Source of the DNA: Sepiola atlantica
Lineage: Eukaryota > Mollusca > Cephalopoda > Sepiida > Sepiolidae
NCBI GenBank assembly: GCA_963556195.1
Contig: OY744544.1
Location: forward strand, 47,162,484 to 47,226,483
DNA: 64,000 nucleotides
Direction: 5' to 3'
Each line of letters begins with the position of its first letter. Position 1 is the first letter of the stretch. Made by a program: the position numbers and the translations under genes. Below, in pieces: positions 11,523 through 23,121 of this stretch. The notes beneath the pieces were generated by a model that did not search any database, was not told the DNA's origin, and worked only from the letters and a program-made list of their open reading frames with translations.

Positions 11523-12271
11523 AGTAATGAAAATATATTTATGGCAATTAAGCTACACAGAGGCTCCCGCGTTTCATCCCCGGGGGAAATCTTCAGGCTA
11601 AAGTGCATGGAGTTAGTTTTGTCGGGTGTTTTTATATACACGACTAGCTAGTTAACCAATCATATACTTTGTTGTTCTCTTACCTAATCGTTGGTCTTCT
11701 CACGAACTAAATTCCGGTTAGTTGTACTTCCTATTTCCTATTATATTGTTCTGTTTTAAATAGAGTGGCCTATATCATGTTTCTTTGTTGTGTCAATATA
11801 ATAGGTGACCTTGTTTTAACACATGGTTCCTTGTATTTCTATTTTAGGTTTTAGCTTTTAAGTTTTTAGGTTTCAGTTTTGCTTTTTACTTATTTATTTA
11901 TTTATTTATTTATGCATTGTTAGCCTAAGGTAAATTATATTCTGTGCAGACAGCTGCTTGCTATCTCACTTCTACAGTTTAATAGATTTGGGGAGTCATT
12001 CAGACATAATCTACTTCTTAACTAAATGTCTACATGTACTGGCCTGTCGTACTATTTTCCATTCTATTATTGATGAGCGTCCATTTTCTTTGAGCTCCCA
12101 ATTGTGGTTTGCTAGTGATGTTAATTCGATTTTAAAGTTGTTTATGTTTTTAACGATCGTATGCAATTGTTTTTGGAAATTATTATGTTGTTTATGAAAT
12201 TCTAAATCTTTAATTACATTTAAGAGGTCATTTTCAAAGCTAATCATGAGCTCTATTGGTTTGTTTACCAA
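11523..12271 (-). mobile_element. Penelope-like element 3' end, left (minus) copy of inverted pair A
   Basis: On the minus strand, 12271-12131 encodes a PLE RT N-terminal-like segment (SFENDLLNVIKDLEF, NNFQKQLHTIVKNINN) that runs directly into the end of a GIY-YIG endonuclease (LANHNWELKENGRSSIIEW, IVRQASTCR). The middle of the protein is therefore missing, an internal deletion. A 3' UTR follows, with a hammerhead motif at 11602-11548 and the terminal sequence ATTGCCATAAATATATTTTC. From about 12105 outward to 11523 it is an inverted repeat of 12390-12997. Confidence 0.8.
11548..11602 (-). ncRNA. hammerhead ribozyme motif in the PLE 3' end, left arm of pair A
   Basis: On the minus strand: stem I UUUAGC (plus 11602-11597) pairs with GCUUAA (11553-11548) with one U-U mismatch. 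Core CUGAAGA (11596-11590) fits CUGANGA. Stem II is built from UUUCCCC and GGGGA. GAAA is at 11575-11572. Stem III CGC...GUG (11571-11556) extends through G-U pairs. UA precedes the cleavage point between 11554 and 11553. The core is complete. Confidence 0.7.
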
Positions 12272-13030
12272 GCCACAATATTTGCCAAGGAAAGGCCGAA
12301 TAACAAGAAGTACTACGTGGGTATGACCTCCCTAGATTTTAAAACCAGCTACTATGACCACAAAAGCAGAGAACGTCGAATTAAAACAGCACTAGCAAAC
12401 CACTATTGGGAGCTCAAAGAAAATGGATGCTCATCAATAATTGAATGGAAAATAATACGACAGGCTAGTACATGTAGAATTTTAAACGACCCATGTAGAT
12501 TATGACTGAATGAGAAATTTGAAATCCTAAACTTTAATGACCCCCCAAAATCTATTAAACTGTAGAAGTGAGATAGCAAATAGCTGCCTGCACAGAATAA
12601 AATTTACCTTAGGCTAACAATACATAAATAAATAAACAAACAAATAAGTAAAAAAAAAATTAACTAAACTAAAACTTAACAACTTAAAACCTAAAACCTA
12701 AAATAGAAATACAAGGAATCACGTGTTAAAATAAGTTCATCCATTATATTGACACAACAAAAAAACAAACAGAAGCAATAGAATAGAAAATAGGAAGTAC
12801 AACTAACCGGAACTTAATTCGTGAGAATCCCAACGATTGGCTAAGAGAACAACAAAGAATATGATTGGTTAACTAGCTAGTCGTGTATATAAAAACACCC
12901 GGCGAAACTAACTCCATGCATTTTAGCCTGAAGATTTTCCCCGAGGATGAAACGCGGGAGCCTCTGTGTAGCTTAATTGCCATAAATATATTTTCATACT
13001 GAGCACTGTTGAAGTAAATACTGAAAATTG
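12272..13030 (+). mobile_element. Penelope-like element 3' end, right (plus) copy of inverted pair A
   Basis: The plus strand encodes a PLE GIY-YIG endonuclease from its YIG-like motif onward: KKYYVGMTSLDFKT, then YYDHKS, LANHYWELKENG, IIEWKIIRQAS and ILNDPCRL. A TGA replaces the Cys or Trp codon expected after CRL, and the frame continues as LNEKFEILNFNDP. A 3' UTR of about 400 bp, a hammerhead motif (12922-12976) and the terminal GCACTGTTGAAGTAAATAC follow. This copy is 5'-truncated inside the endonuclease. It lies head to head with the minus copy; the arms are roughly 600 bp, separated by about 250-280 bp of non-matching sequence. Confidence 0.8.
12922..12976 (+). ncRNA. hammerhead ribozyme motif in the PLE 3' end, right arm of pair A
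   Basis: Stem I UUUAGC (12922-12927) with GCUUAA (12971-12976), core CUGAAGA (12928-12934), stem II UUUUCCCC/GAGGA, GAAA (12949-12952), stem III CGC...GUG (12953-12968), U16.1 and A17 (12969-12970), cleavage predicted between 12970 and 12971. The core matches the consensus. It differs from the left-arm motif by single bases in stem II. Confidence 0.72.
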
Positions 13031-13068
13031 ATACATAAAAAATTATATGCCCTTATAAAATTTTATGT

Positions 13069-13070
<2 letters not shown>

Positions 13071-13123
<53 letters not shown>
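13071..13123. repeat. (TA)n microsatellite
   Basis: Pure TA run. Confidence 0.99.
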
Positions 13124-13127
<4 letters not shown>

Positions 13128-13154
13128 CTATACTTATTATGTGCTTTGATAGGG

Positions 13155-13200
13155 TATTACCCAACTATCATGCCCTTCGCAATCATCAGACTTACTAGAA
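13155..13200 (-). ncRNA. degenerate hammerhead motif next to (TA)n
   Basis: Minus strand CUGAUGA (13189-13183) with a UUGC...GGCAU stem II, but GAAA is changed to GAUA and the stem III hairpin is gone; GGGUAAU follows as in copy b. Probably a dead relative of the SINE ribozyme. No tRNA head was recognised. Confidence 0.4.
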
Positions 13201-14481
13201 CATTAACTGTATTTCTTGTTTTCCCCATTTTCGGTTTATTGGTTCGATCTCTTAATATTTGCTATTAGTTACCGGATCATCACAATTTTTCCACAAGGTT
13301 TTAGAATATCATTTTAATATGAAAGTTTCACTTTACTATCTTTCGTGTATTTGTTATCGTGTTGCATTTGTTTTAGTCATTTTTTATTATTCTAACAAAC
13401 CTATGCTTTTTTTTTTGTCTCTAATTTTCTCATATGTAATTTATTTTGCATCATTGTCGTGATTTAGTCTTTTTCTGCTCAAAGGGAAGTAACTCGCATT
13501 TTCAATTTAACTTTAATTTTTTGAGAATTTAATGTTTTTCATATATAAAATATTTTCAATATTCTTTATTATTCTACAATTGTGTTTATTTATATTTATT
13601 GATTTATTTGTTTATTAACTTTTTTCAGGGGTTATATACAGATTGTAAATAATTGTAACTATTAGTTTTTCTACGATTATATTTATTTTAATTTTTATTT
13701 ATATTTACTTATTTATTTACTTGATAATTTATTTGTTTATTTATTCATTTTCTTGGCTTAACTCATAAAGCCATTGTGTGTGTGTGTGTGGTGCGTGTCT
13801 GCGTGTGGATTTATGTTGGTGGATTTTTGTAGTTCTATAATTTAGTCTGGGTTCAAGATGAGGTATTTGTTTAAATATATACACTTGGCAATGACTTCAT
13901 GTTTTTGTTAAATAGTTTATACGTTTGTTTTGAGCTTATAAATTGTTTTCCACTAAACACAATCTACAATTCTTGCTGATTATACTGAAAACTTTTATGA
14001 TTTCTCACATAGGTACACCCGAAAATATGAAAGTATGTTGGTGCGTGGCACAATCACTATGGGTAACAATTGTGGGAATAGATAGTATCCATAGAAATTA
14101 TACTCTTATCTCTGTGAATTATTGACCTCCAACTGTCAGTTGTGGTCTCCATGCTTCCATTACTAAATTTTACAATTTTATCGGCTATTTTAAACATCTT
14201 TAAGCATTATCAATGCTTTGGAGGTTACGTCATATGTTTTTTTATATATTCGATCCATGCCATTGGTTATTTCTTTCTCGTCTTACTTCCTCCGGTATTT
14301 TTTGGTACATTATTATAATAGGTAGCTTTCCGGTATCGTTTAAGTTCCAGAGGGTTAAGTGCATAGCTATTCAGGTAAACCGATTGTGTCAGTCATGCAC
14401 TCAGAATTTCCCATGTGGTTGGTAAGCAGGTTATTAGTATGTAGTTGTTCTATTCTTGTCGCATTTTTTTAAGTAACGTGA
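13201..14481. other. unassigned AT-rich sequence
   Basis: Runs of TTTA near 13.56-13.75 kb and a short (GT)n at 13.77 kb; no gene seen. Confidence 0.5.
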
Positions 14482-14497
14482 GTATTATTATTATTAT

Positions 14498-14553
<56 letters not shown>
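14482..14553. repeat. (ATT)n-(AGT)n microsatellite
   Basis: Trinucleotide run switching from ATT to AGT. Confidence 0.98.
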
Positions 14554-14615
14554 TTTAATAACTAGGAGATTTCACATTGATCATCATCACTGACAATAAC
14601 CGGTGGTGTTCCCAT

Positions 14616-14617
<2 letters not shown>

Positions 14618-14661
<44 letters not shown>
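14618..14661. repeat. (CT)n microsatellite
   Basis: Pure CT run. 14662-15553 beyond it, apart from a G run at about 14867-14878, holds nothing I recognise. Confidence 0.98.
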
Positions 14662-14663
<2 letters not shown>

Positions 14664-15553
14664 CTAAACATTGCAAATGACTTTACGTTATCGTAAAGGC
14701 CGCTTACCATTGATTTCTCGCTGGTAACGACCATTTGTCTCTGATATTTGGGTTGCAGTGGAAGTCTGTTTAGTGTTCTTACCTCGTCGGTCTGTCCATC
14801 CTCCTTGACCCTTCAAGACCAATTTGTGTGATATTAGCCGAAGCTGATTCCATCATTTTTTTTGGGGGGGGGGGGGGGCATATTATTAGATTTATTCCAG
14901 TTTCAGTTCCCTCGGATTTACGTGACGCTTCTTCCATGTTTCTGTTGCAACCGACATGTGACTGATTAGTGTTCGTAGTTTACGTGGGTTGATTTCCGCA
15001 TTCGAGGATTTTCCTTAAGATTTCAACTGTTTTCATCAGTGCCAGTCTTCTCTTTGATTCCAATTTTTCCTAGTCTTTTTTTCCAGGTTTGCATGGTTTT
15101 GTGCCACTGTCAGTGGCAATTCTGTTTCTCTGTTCAAGTGTTCTTTTCTTTGCCATGTCCATGTATTTCCGGTCGTCTATTCTCTTGTAATTCTTATGAA
15201 TCTCCATGTAGCTGTTTCTCTTCCTATTGTCTTTTTTTGGTTCTGGTTTCTCTGCTTCCTGTATTGTTCATTTCGACGGTGTCTCTTGCTACTGTGATCA
15301 GTCTTTTAGTCTTCTGGGTTATGTAATTTTCCAATTCTTGTTTGGTGTCTTCCACACTGTCTTCTATATTTACCAGTCCTCTTCCCCCTTGGTTCCTTCT
15401 CATGTAGACTCGGTCAGTATCTTATTTCGGATGTAGTGCATTGTTCATGGTCATTAGTTTCCTAGTATTCTGGGCAAGCTGCCTATATTCTTCTTCTTTT
15501 GTACGGCTTATGAATATGTCCAGAGTTCCTTATTAGTGATACTGCCTAAGTGT

Positions 15554-16200
15554 TTATTCATTTAACACTTTCGCCGTTACTAACAGGCAAGCCTTTTGCA
15601 ATATTGGAAAAGAAATTGTTTCGTCAATCTCTTTAAGCCATTTATGGTGGCTTTTCGTTATAGTTCCAACTGTTCCAATTACAACAGGAATCGCCTTGAC
15701 TTCTTTACATTTCCATCGTCTAACTAATTCCCATTTTACATCTTGATATTTTTTTATGTTCTTTCTTTTGCACTCTGATATCGAAAGGGCAGGCTTTAGC
15801 AATGATTAAACAAGTTATCTTGTTTTTGTTTAGAACAATTAAGTCTGGTTTGGAATGTTCAAGAACTTTATCAGTTTGTAAGTACATGTCCCAAAGAAGT
15901 TTGACATTTTCGTTCGTCTGTAAGACTTTTGATTTATGCTCATACCACTTCTCATTCTGGTCTAATTAATAGTTTACATATATTCCAGTGTAGTACCTGA
16001 GTGACTTTGTCGTGTCTTCATTTTTTATATTGATGTTGTGCTAGCATAGGGCATTTAGATACAATATGCGCTAAAGTTTCTTTCCTTTCATTACACAATC
16101 TGCACATCGATTATTCTGCAGTTTTGTCAATGTAGTGTTTGATAGACCTAGTGCGAGTGACTTATTCCTGGGCTGCCAGTGAACGCACTTTCTCCCATGC
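15554..16200 (-). pseudogene. C-terminal end of a LINE with restriction-like endonuclease (R2/NeSL/HERO-type)
   Basis: Read on the minus strand: a zinc-knuckle-like CRLCNERKETLAHIVSKC at about 16105-16052, then (other frames) RHDKVTQVLHWNICKLL, then KPDLIVLNKNKITCLIIAKA, which fits the PD-(D/E)xK restriction-like endonuclease downstream of the RT in R2/NeSL/HERO-type LINEs. It ends with WELVRRWKCKEVKAIPVVIG and TVGTITKSHHKWL, a characteristic C-terminal segment of those elements. At least two frameshifts and one stop (after HQYKK) break it. The RT domain is absent, so this is an internal or rearranged remnant. Confidence 0.7.
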
Positions 16201-16519
16201 AATACAACACGATCATTCTTTTAACTTTGAACAGGCTAGACTTGTTAAATTCATTTTAAATCAATCTAGTCGAAGACTTCTCGAATCAGCACTCTTTATA
16301 ATTTGAAAATAAACACTCATTCTATTTCATAGACGCAGTACATATATTAAATTCTAACGGCTATGTTTCGTTCCTAAAGGGAACAAAATCTTCTTTTCAC
16401 GTCAGAAACGAACCAAACTTTTAAAAATATTTGTTTGTTATTTCTTCAAATCAATCATCCCAAGAAAGTCTTGAAATAAAGACGAAACGAAATATTTTTA
16501 GTTTTCCCTTTTTTATTTT

Positions 16520-16521
<2 letters not shown>

Positions 16522-16566
<45 letters not shown>
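16522..16566. repeat. (TA)n microsatellite
   Basis: Pure TA run; a degenerate CT tract follows at 16791-16842. 16850-17318 is unassigned, with a locally GC-richer patch containing CCAGGCAACGTCGGGAATCC. Confidence 0.98.
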
Positions 16567-16569
<3 letters not shown>

Positions 16570-17313
16570 TTACTAAATCTCCTTACCCAGTGCAGCCTCG
16601 GATTCACAATTACAAACAAACAAAAACAAAAGATTAAATGGGTGACTATAAATGCATGCTGGAATAATTCAAAAGGCAACTTAATTTATTTACATCAAAT
16701 TTCGTTTTATTACAGGCGAGAAGCCAATATTGACATCCCTCGCTCCCCACTCACCATAAGCTGTATGTCACATGCGAGATCTGCAACCCTCATCTCTCTC
16801 TCTCTCTCTCGCTCTCTCTGCTTCTCTCTGTCTCTCTATCTCTCCTTTAACGAGCGGGAGTACAGTGGGGCGAGGGAGAGCAGGCGACCGGGATGAGGGG
16901 GACCCCAGGGAAGACACCTTTTGCCCCAGGCAACCGGGTAAGAGAGATTGTTACACTTTTGCCTACGGCGAACGGGGAGTCCCAGGCAACGTCGGGAATC
17001 CCTGCGTATTACTCATAAATTAAAAAAAAGGTACCGTTATTAATATGTACTATTTAGTCGCTGAATATGCTTCTGATAACGGAGATGGTGTTCATTCTAA
17101 GAAAAATGTCTTGCTGATAACAAAGATGGAATTCATCCTAAGATGAGTTCTAGTCGGATAAACGATAAAGTATTTTCTGAAACGCATCACATTTTGTTTC
17201 CTGAAGAAAATGGTGAAAGCAAATACTTGATGAACTGGCTATGCAGAATCAAATATTGGTTTCTCAGATTAAAAGCTATCGATGTCTAACTTGAAAGAAT
17301 AGACTCCCTTAAT

Positions 17314-17318
<5 letters not shown>

Positions 17319-17383
<65 letters not shown>
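17319..17383. repeat. (TA)n microsatellite
   Basis: Pure TA run. 17384-18464 beyond it has short unrelated open frames and no recognised gene. Confidence 0.98.
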
Positions 17384-17385
<2 letters not shown>

Positions 17386-18464
17386 GAAGAAAGAACTTAT
17401 CCGATACGTCTTGCTGTGGAAATTCGAAATTGATAATGTGTACCTCCCTCCTCCTCAACCAGTAACGTTACCAATTTGGCCGTTCTTGAATTCGGTTGAT
17501 CACCTGGCACTGCTCGGAAAAAGGTTATGATGGCTGAAGATGTCGGATGGTCCTGTCTGGCAATCACCACGTTCTGATTAAAAGATCAGAGGACAATTGT
17601 ACGGCGCTGGTCAGCAACTTTGTACCACTGTGAAGCGAAGGGTCATTTCAAGCAGAACAATGAAAAAATAATAATTTAACAACTCTGTTGGGTTTCTCTT
17701 TAGAAGAATAATTATTTGGTAAAGAAAAAATTTGTTACGTTACAAGGCGGTGTAATTTCACACTTCTATCTTCTAACTTTGTGTTTTGGACCGGCAAAAT
17801 CTTAACACGTTCTGGGCGATCTTGTTTTTGCGATATCAACCCGGTTTTTTCGTATCGTTGATTTCAGGTGGCAAGCAAGACGTGTCTTTGAAGCCTTATA
17901 TTGGGAACAAGATGTTTTGAGGCTGGGCGTGACTCCACCCATCTCCCAATAGAATTTATTCACTAATGAAAACAATGTATTCTCATTATTATTTTCCATA
18001 TTTGGTATTTCTAAATCTGGAATGGTAAATCGTATTTTCATCTTGTCCCTCTGTTCTTCTTCTACATCTATTTCTATCTCCAACTGTTATCTCAGTGAGA
18101 GGGGAACTCATCCCCATTCAAAACTTATCTTCATAGTAAAAAAATGTGTTTCCATTGTTATATTAACGATTACGCTTTTCTTCAATATCTTTCATGGAAA
18201 TATGTTTCAACGGATACTCTACCTTCCTCCGCCAACCCACATGGCCTATGGTCTGCAGAAACATTTTTAAACTATCCTTTGTTTTCCCAACCTAAGAAAA
18301 CATGATCATTCTCGTTCTAATCTTTCTCGATCCGACAATATTCGTCGTTATTAGCAAACGCCTTATTTGCTTTTGCAACATATCGGATGCAGATGACCCA
18401 GACCTCGCAACTATCGTCGATGGATTTGTTGACACAACAACTGACATTGAAGGGCGCCATAGCT

Positions 18465-18489
18465 CTAACCCTAACCCTAACCCTAACCC
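18465..18489. repeat. interstitial telomere-type repeat, (CCCTAA)4
   Basis: Four perfect copies of the metazoan telomere hexamer, flanked by GGCGCCATAG and CGCCATCTAG. Confidence 0.95.
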
Positions 18490-19110
18490 GCCATCTAGGA
18501 TTACTTATCTCCCAAAATACCGAGAAAGGAAAAACAATCGTTTCCTTTTCTTTTTCCTTTTTTTATATCGATTCTAGTTTGTTTTTTTAATGAAAAATAA
18601 TTCTATGGTCTTCTTAGGAAAAACTAGTGTCTGGTTTTTTAATCAACCCTTTTCTGTCCGGTAATATTGTCACAAATGAAGCCTGTTAACTGTCAATTCG
18701 AAAGTAATTTATGACCACAATTAAAGTTTACAAGCGAAAATCGAGTATCATGGTTCATTTGTGCCCCTATTTCTTGAAGAGACACTGTTCTAGACCGCAA
18801 TCATCACCTTATTCTGTAAATTAAAATTACGTACACTTGTCAATAGCAGAATTGTTCATTAGATGAATTAATCAATTTGTCTAACTTTCTGCTCCTCTTG
18901 TGGAATATTTAAAACCTAAAGAGAATCCTTATTGCTATGAGATTCATCCACATCTTCCAAATTGATTGAATGCGTTTAATTAGATTTATATAAAGGGGGT
19001 CAGTATACTACAAGGCGTCTAATTCTTAATTGTATCATATTTTCTATAGAACTCCATCTTGAATTTTTTTTATATCGAATTCGACAGAAATAATTTGCAC
19101 TTCCTGAATT
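18490..19110. other. unassigned sequence
   Basis: AT-rich, no gene or repeat recognised. Confidence 0.5.
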
Positions 19111-19264
19111 AGTATTTATTTACCCGCTCTTCAGGAGGTTAGGCACAAGGTCAGATGTAGGTTTTGATGAAAATATTTTTGTGGAACGAACTGGATTTGA
19201 GCCCGGCACGCCCAGGTCCTCAGTTCGCGCCGTTAACCACTTAGCCACCGTATTGCGAAAAAAC
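19111..19264 (-). mobile_element. tRNA-headed SINE whose 3' tail is shared with the U2-headed SINE
   Basis: On the minus strand the head reads GGTGGCTAAGTGGTTAACGG (A box) and, about 35 nt later, CCGGGCTCAAATCC (B box), a clear tRNA-derived promoter. A short body follows, then CCTTGTGCCTAACCTCCTG, AAGAG and GGGTAAATAAATAC at 19152-19111. The corresponding segment of the U2-headed SINEs is CCTTGTGCCTAACTCCTGG, AGAGG and AGTAAATCAATAC. The shared tail of about 40 nt can form a small stem-loop, as LINE recognition tails often do. The 3' end is taken where similarity to the U2 SINE stops. Confidence 0.7.
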
Positions 19265-20140
19265 ATTCTTCAATTTGTGAAAATGTTTCCTTTCTAGCCA
19301 TTGCTAAAACAATATGTTTCCATGTTTGATAATGGGCGATGTAACTAATATCGCCCGTTATCAAACAAGGAAATTATTGGATAGACGAATTTCCTGCGCC
19401 ATACTTTTACTTGTTTTAAAAGGAGCAAATAATAATTCATTATTACAATGTGAACATAGAACGTAAAATGAAAGGATCGTTCAAATTAAATTGTAAAATT
19501 CTTGTTCGCTTATAAAGTGGAGTTTTTAAAAAATATTGCATTTTTTTAAACACAAAAATATACAATTTGTAAATATACTAATGATGAAACGTAACAATGT
19601 ACGAAGTGCGGCTGAAAAGTAATGGACTGGATAGACTGTGTGCTGTGTGAACTAAAAGGTAAAGAGGGATAATCTTAGCTTTCTGCCATCCTTGCATTTT
19701 TCCACCTCTTCTTTTTCACAATGACGATACACCTGCTTACAACTCCTGAGTACCTGAAAGTTATATAAAAAAGAACATCAATGTACTGAAACAATCTCTA
19801 TATCCTCCTGATATTAATCAGGGTGACTCGTTTTACAGGCTTGAAGGTCAACAAGAGGGCCGTAACGATGAAGCCGAGGTACATCATAGGAGAATTATAT
19901 CAGAAATACAAAGAAAGATGGGAAAATAAATCAGACAAGTGGAACGGAGAAACTACACAGCTTGTTGTTGAGAATTAGAAAAATTCTTTTGATATGAGTC
20001 CTGTTATGAGACACACGTCATGTATAACAAGTTTAATGAATCCAAAATCAAACGAATCTGGCAAATAAAACGACGTAAATATCCATAGAAATATGTAAAC
20101 ACACACACGCCGTTTTTTTCGATAGTCGAAGCTTCTATCC
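19265..20140. other. unassigned sequence
   Basis: A possible mariner-type terminal motif (GCGGCTGAAAAGTAATGGAC) lies near 19610, but no partner end was found. Confidence 0.4.
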
Positions 20141-20410
20141 ATTGCGACGTCAGCACAAGTTACGGGGAGGAGAAATCTTAGTGTTTATATAAATAATATC
20201 AACTGCCGAAGATGCTCGATTCGTTTCCGGATGGATTTGCATTATCTCTAATGGCTGCTGTCATTTCACTGACCACAAATGGGTGGGAGCATATGTAGCC
20301 ATCGATAGAAACACGATCAAAGTCTCTGTCTACCGCGCCATCAGCACAATTTACGAGGAAAGAAAATGTTAGTAGCATATTGATTTTAATCTTCGTAAAG
20401 ACATAGAAGT
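20141..20410. repeat. dispersed repeat, related to copies at 33.7 and 33.95 kb
   Basis: Contains CAGCACAAGTTACGG, then a TATATAAATAATATCAACTG stretch, then GCATTATCTCTAATGGCTG. Similar blocks in the same order occur at 33.67-33.76 and 33.94-34.08 kb. Family unknown. Confidence 0.55.
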
Positions 20411-20529
20411 GGTGCAAAACTGTCCTTCTCGGTACATGTTAGTATTAACTAGCAGAATAGCCGATGTGCACCCACACACACGGACTCCTTCCACAGACAC
20501 GTGTGTATATATAATTATTTCATGCATTT

Positions 20530-20924
20530 ACAGTATTTACTTCAACAGTGCTCAATATGTGAGTACTAGTACTAGTAGTATTAGTAGTAGTATGAAAATA
20601 AATCTATGGCAATTAAGTACACAGAGGTGTCCATGTTGCACGGAGTTTTGTTATTAATCGTTTATATATCTATGTAGTGTTTAGTCTAGCTAACTAACCA
20701 ATCAGATTCGTTGTTATTTCTCTCCCAATTGTAAATGTTTTTATTGGCTAATGGCCAAGCTTCTCTCAAACAAAGGTCAGGCCGACCTTTACTTTTTTGT
20801 TTGGGTGTGGAGCATCTCTTTTAAAACTGTGTCAAATTAACAGGTGACCTTATACTAGCACGTGAATTATTGGGATAATTTATTTTCTATTCAATTTGTT
20901 ATTCGTTGCTACTTTAAATGATGA
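20530..20924 (-). mobile_element. Penelope-like element 3' UTR, left (minus) arm of inverted pair B
   Basis: On the minus strand it ends with the PLE terminus GAGCACTGTTGAAGTAAATA (plus 20559-20540 region) and contains ACTTAATTGCCATAG, as in pair A. It is an inverted copy of about 21.98-22.27 kb (matches include AAAGGTCAG and ATTGGTTAG). The hammerhead core has been deleted: CTCTGTGTACTTAATTGCC remains, but CUGANGA is missing. Confidence 0.65.
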
Positions 20925-22294
20925 TGTATTTATTTTATTTTACGTGAACTTAAAGAGCAATCATGCAATCACTCATAAAACATTTTATCGAACGTAGGCT
21001 TAGCAATAACCCTAGCAAAGAAAAGTATTTAAGTATTCAAGCATCCCTTACAATTCAGCTCTAAAATAGTGGGTATGATAATATCCATTATTAAATATAA
21101 GCAACAAGATACAATAATTATAATAAAATCAAAAATAGGAAAAAGAGAAACATAATTTGTTTTAACCATATTCAACAAACAAAACTTGGCAAGAAATTCC
21201 GAAATCTCATTGAAAATTGCTAGCCCGTAAATAAACCCTTGCACAAAACATTTAATAACGTATAACTTAAAACTGTTCTACAACTGCTGTGTGAACTTAG
21301 AAATAATAATCAGAGCACACAATAACAAAAAAATATTTAACGAGAGTAGCAGAGAGAAAATAAAAACAAAATGCGTAAAAAAGTGATGAATATAGCAAAA
21401 ATAACAATAACATTAAGAAGAACAATAATATAACCACTAAAAATAGTAATAACCAATCGAAATAATAAAGTTAATAATGAAGACAAAAACTGTTACTGTA
21501 GAACTCGTGCACTTTGCCCACTACAAAATAACTGCTTAACCGAAGGCATTTTACCCAGCCACAATATTTGCCCCCCTTCCCCCCAAAAAAAACGAATGAC
21601 AAAAAATACTACTTAAGACAAACTTGCCGAGATTTTAAAACCAGACAAAACAACCGTAAAAGCATAATAAATAACAAAAACACCGATTCAAAACATAACT
21701 AGTGAACCATTACTGTGAGCTCATAGAAAGCGGACCATAGTCAATAATCGAGTGGAAAATATTACGATAGGCCCGTATATGTAGATATTTAGACGACCTG
21801 TGTAGCTAATGTTTGAATGAAAAGCTTGAAATTAAAAAATTTAAAGATCCCAAAAATTTAGTAAATTGTAGAAGCGAAATAGCAACCAACTGTAGACATA
21901 TAATAAAGTTTTGTTTAGGATAACTGTATACATAACAAAGAAATTAAATTAAATAAATACAAAACTAAAGTAAATGAACATATAAAGTAGCAACGAATAG
22001 CAAAATAGATAAAAAATAAATTATTCAAATCACCCACGTGATAAGGTAAAAATTGACACACTTACGAAAGAGATACGCTACATACAAAGAAAACAAAAGA
22101 AAATGGTGGCAAGTAAAGGTCAGCCGGGCCTTTGTTTGATACAAGCTCGGCCATTGGCAATGAAAACATTAATTCGTGAGAGAGAAATAACATTGAATTT
22201 AATTGGTTAGTTAGCACGACTTAACACTATCTATATATATCAAACCATTAATAACAAAAATCCGTGCACTTAGTCTGATGATTTCCTATGAAAC
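20925..22294 (+). pseudogene. Penelope-like element, RT C-terminal linker plus GIY-YIG endonuclease, right (plus) arm of pair B
   Basis: Plus-strand frames give NPSKEKYLSIQAS and NSGYDNIH (PLE linker after the RT), KNRKKRNIICFNHIQQTK with LGKKFRNLIE, then the PLE Cys cluster CYCRTRALCPLQNNCLTEGI, then a decayed GIY-YIG endonuclease ending NCRSEIATNC and HIIKFCLG. There are many stops and frameshifts. The 3' UTR matches pair A, and the copy ends inside a truncated hammerhead (CUGAUGA at 22275-22281, GAAA at 22290-22293) that runs into a TA-rich tail. Longer than the copies of pair A, but clearly dead. Confidence 0.75.
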
Positions 22295-22400
22295 TATATA
22301 TATATAAATATATATATATTAATTAAATAAGTCAAATTATGATCACATAAAGGTAAAAATTAGTCTCTCTCTCTGTCTCTTTCTCTCTCACACTCATACT

Positions 22401-22402
<2 letters not shown>

Positions 22403-22469
<67 letters not shown>
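22403..22469. repeat. (TA)n microsatellite
   Basis: Pure TA run following a CT-rich stretch. Confidence 0.98.
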
Positions 22470-22474
<5 letters not shown>

Positions 22475-22945
22475 TCTCGTGGGTTAAATAGTATTAATAC
22501 GTTTTCGTATATTTACTAATCAGATAACGCATCTCTTACTACGTTTCTCTCCATTACTTCCCACTTCTTACTCAATATTGTTTACTCTCAGTTCTTATTT
22601 TATACAGTTTATGAAAAGGGAGATACTTGAATATATATATTTTTATGACAATGTGTTTTTAATCTTTTATTTGAGCTTCAAAATGAAAGTAAAAAACGAA
22701 TAAGACCCTGTAGAGGACAATCTACCGAATAATAAGTTGTACTGACAATTAGACACTCGTTAGCTTTACGCTTCGTGCTGAGCCAAAAAGATGTTGAGAG
22801 CTTGAGTCTTCAACATTGGTCTGAATGATACACTAAAAATGAGGAACCATCTGAGATTTTTACAAGGCAAGACAATATATTGTATGTGTGCTGATGTATT
22901 TTAACACAGATCAGTCTCGGCACTTTTCTTTTTAAGTGCGATAAA

Positions 22946-22948
<3 letters not shown>

Positions 22949-23013
<65 letters not shown>
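22949..23013. repeat. (TA)n microsatellite
   Basis: Pure TA run. Confidence 0.98.
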
Positions 23014-23015
<2 letters not shown>

Positions 23016-23060
23016 GTATCTCAGTAGAATCTAATATAATTATTGATCTTTGTATTATCC

Positions 23061-23063
<3 letters not shown>

Positions 23064-23119
<56 letters not shown>
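23064..23119. repeat. (TA)n microsatellite
   Basis: Second TA run, 50 bp from the previous one. Confidence 0.98.

Positions 23120-23121
<2 letters not shown>

Noticed and set aside
14213..15436. Overlapping hydrophobic frames of 69-95 codons
   Set aside because: T-rich sequence gives Phe/Leu/Ser-rich frames by chance.
17802..18083. 93-codon acidic/basic frame on the minus strand
   Set aside because: No recognisable domain or splice context and no second line of evidence.
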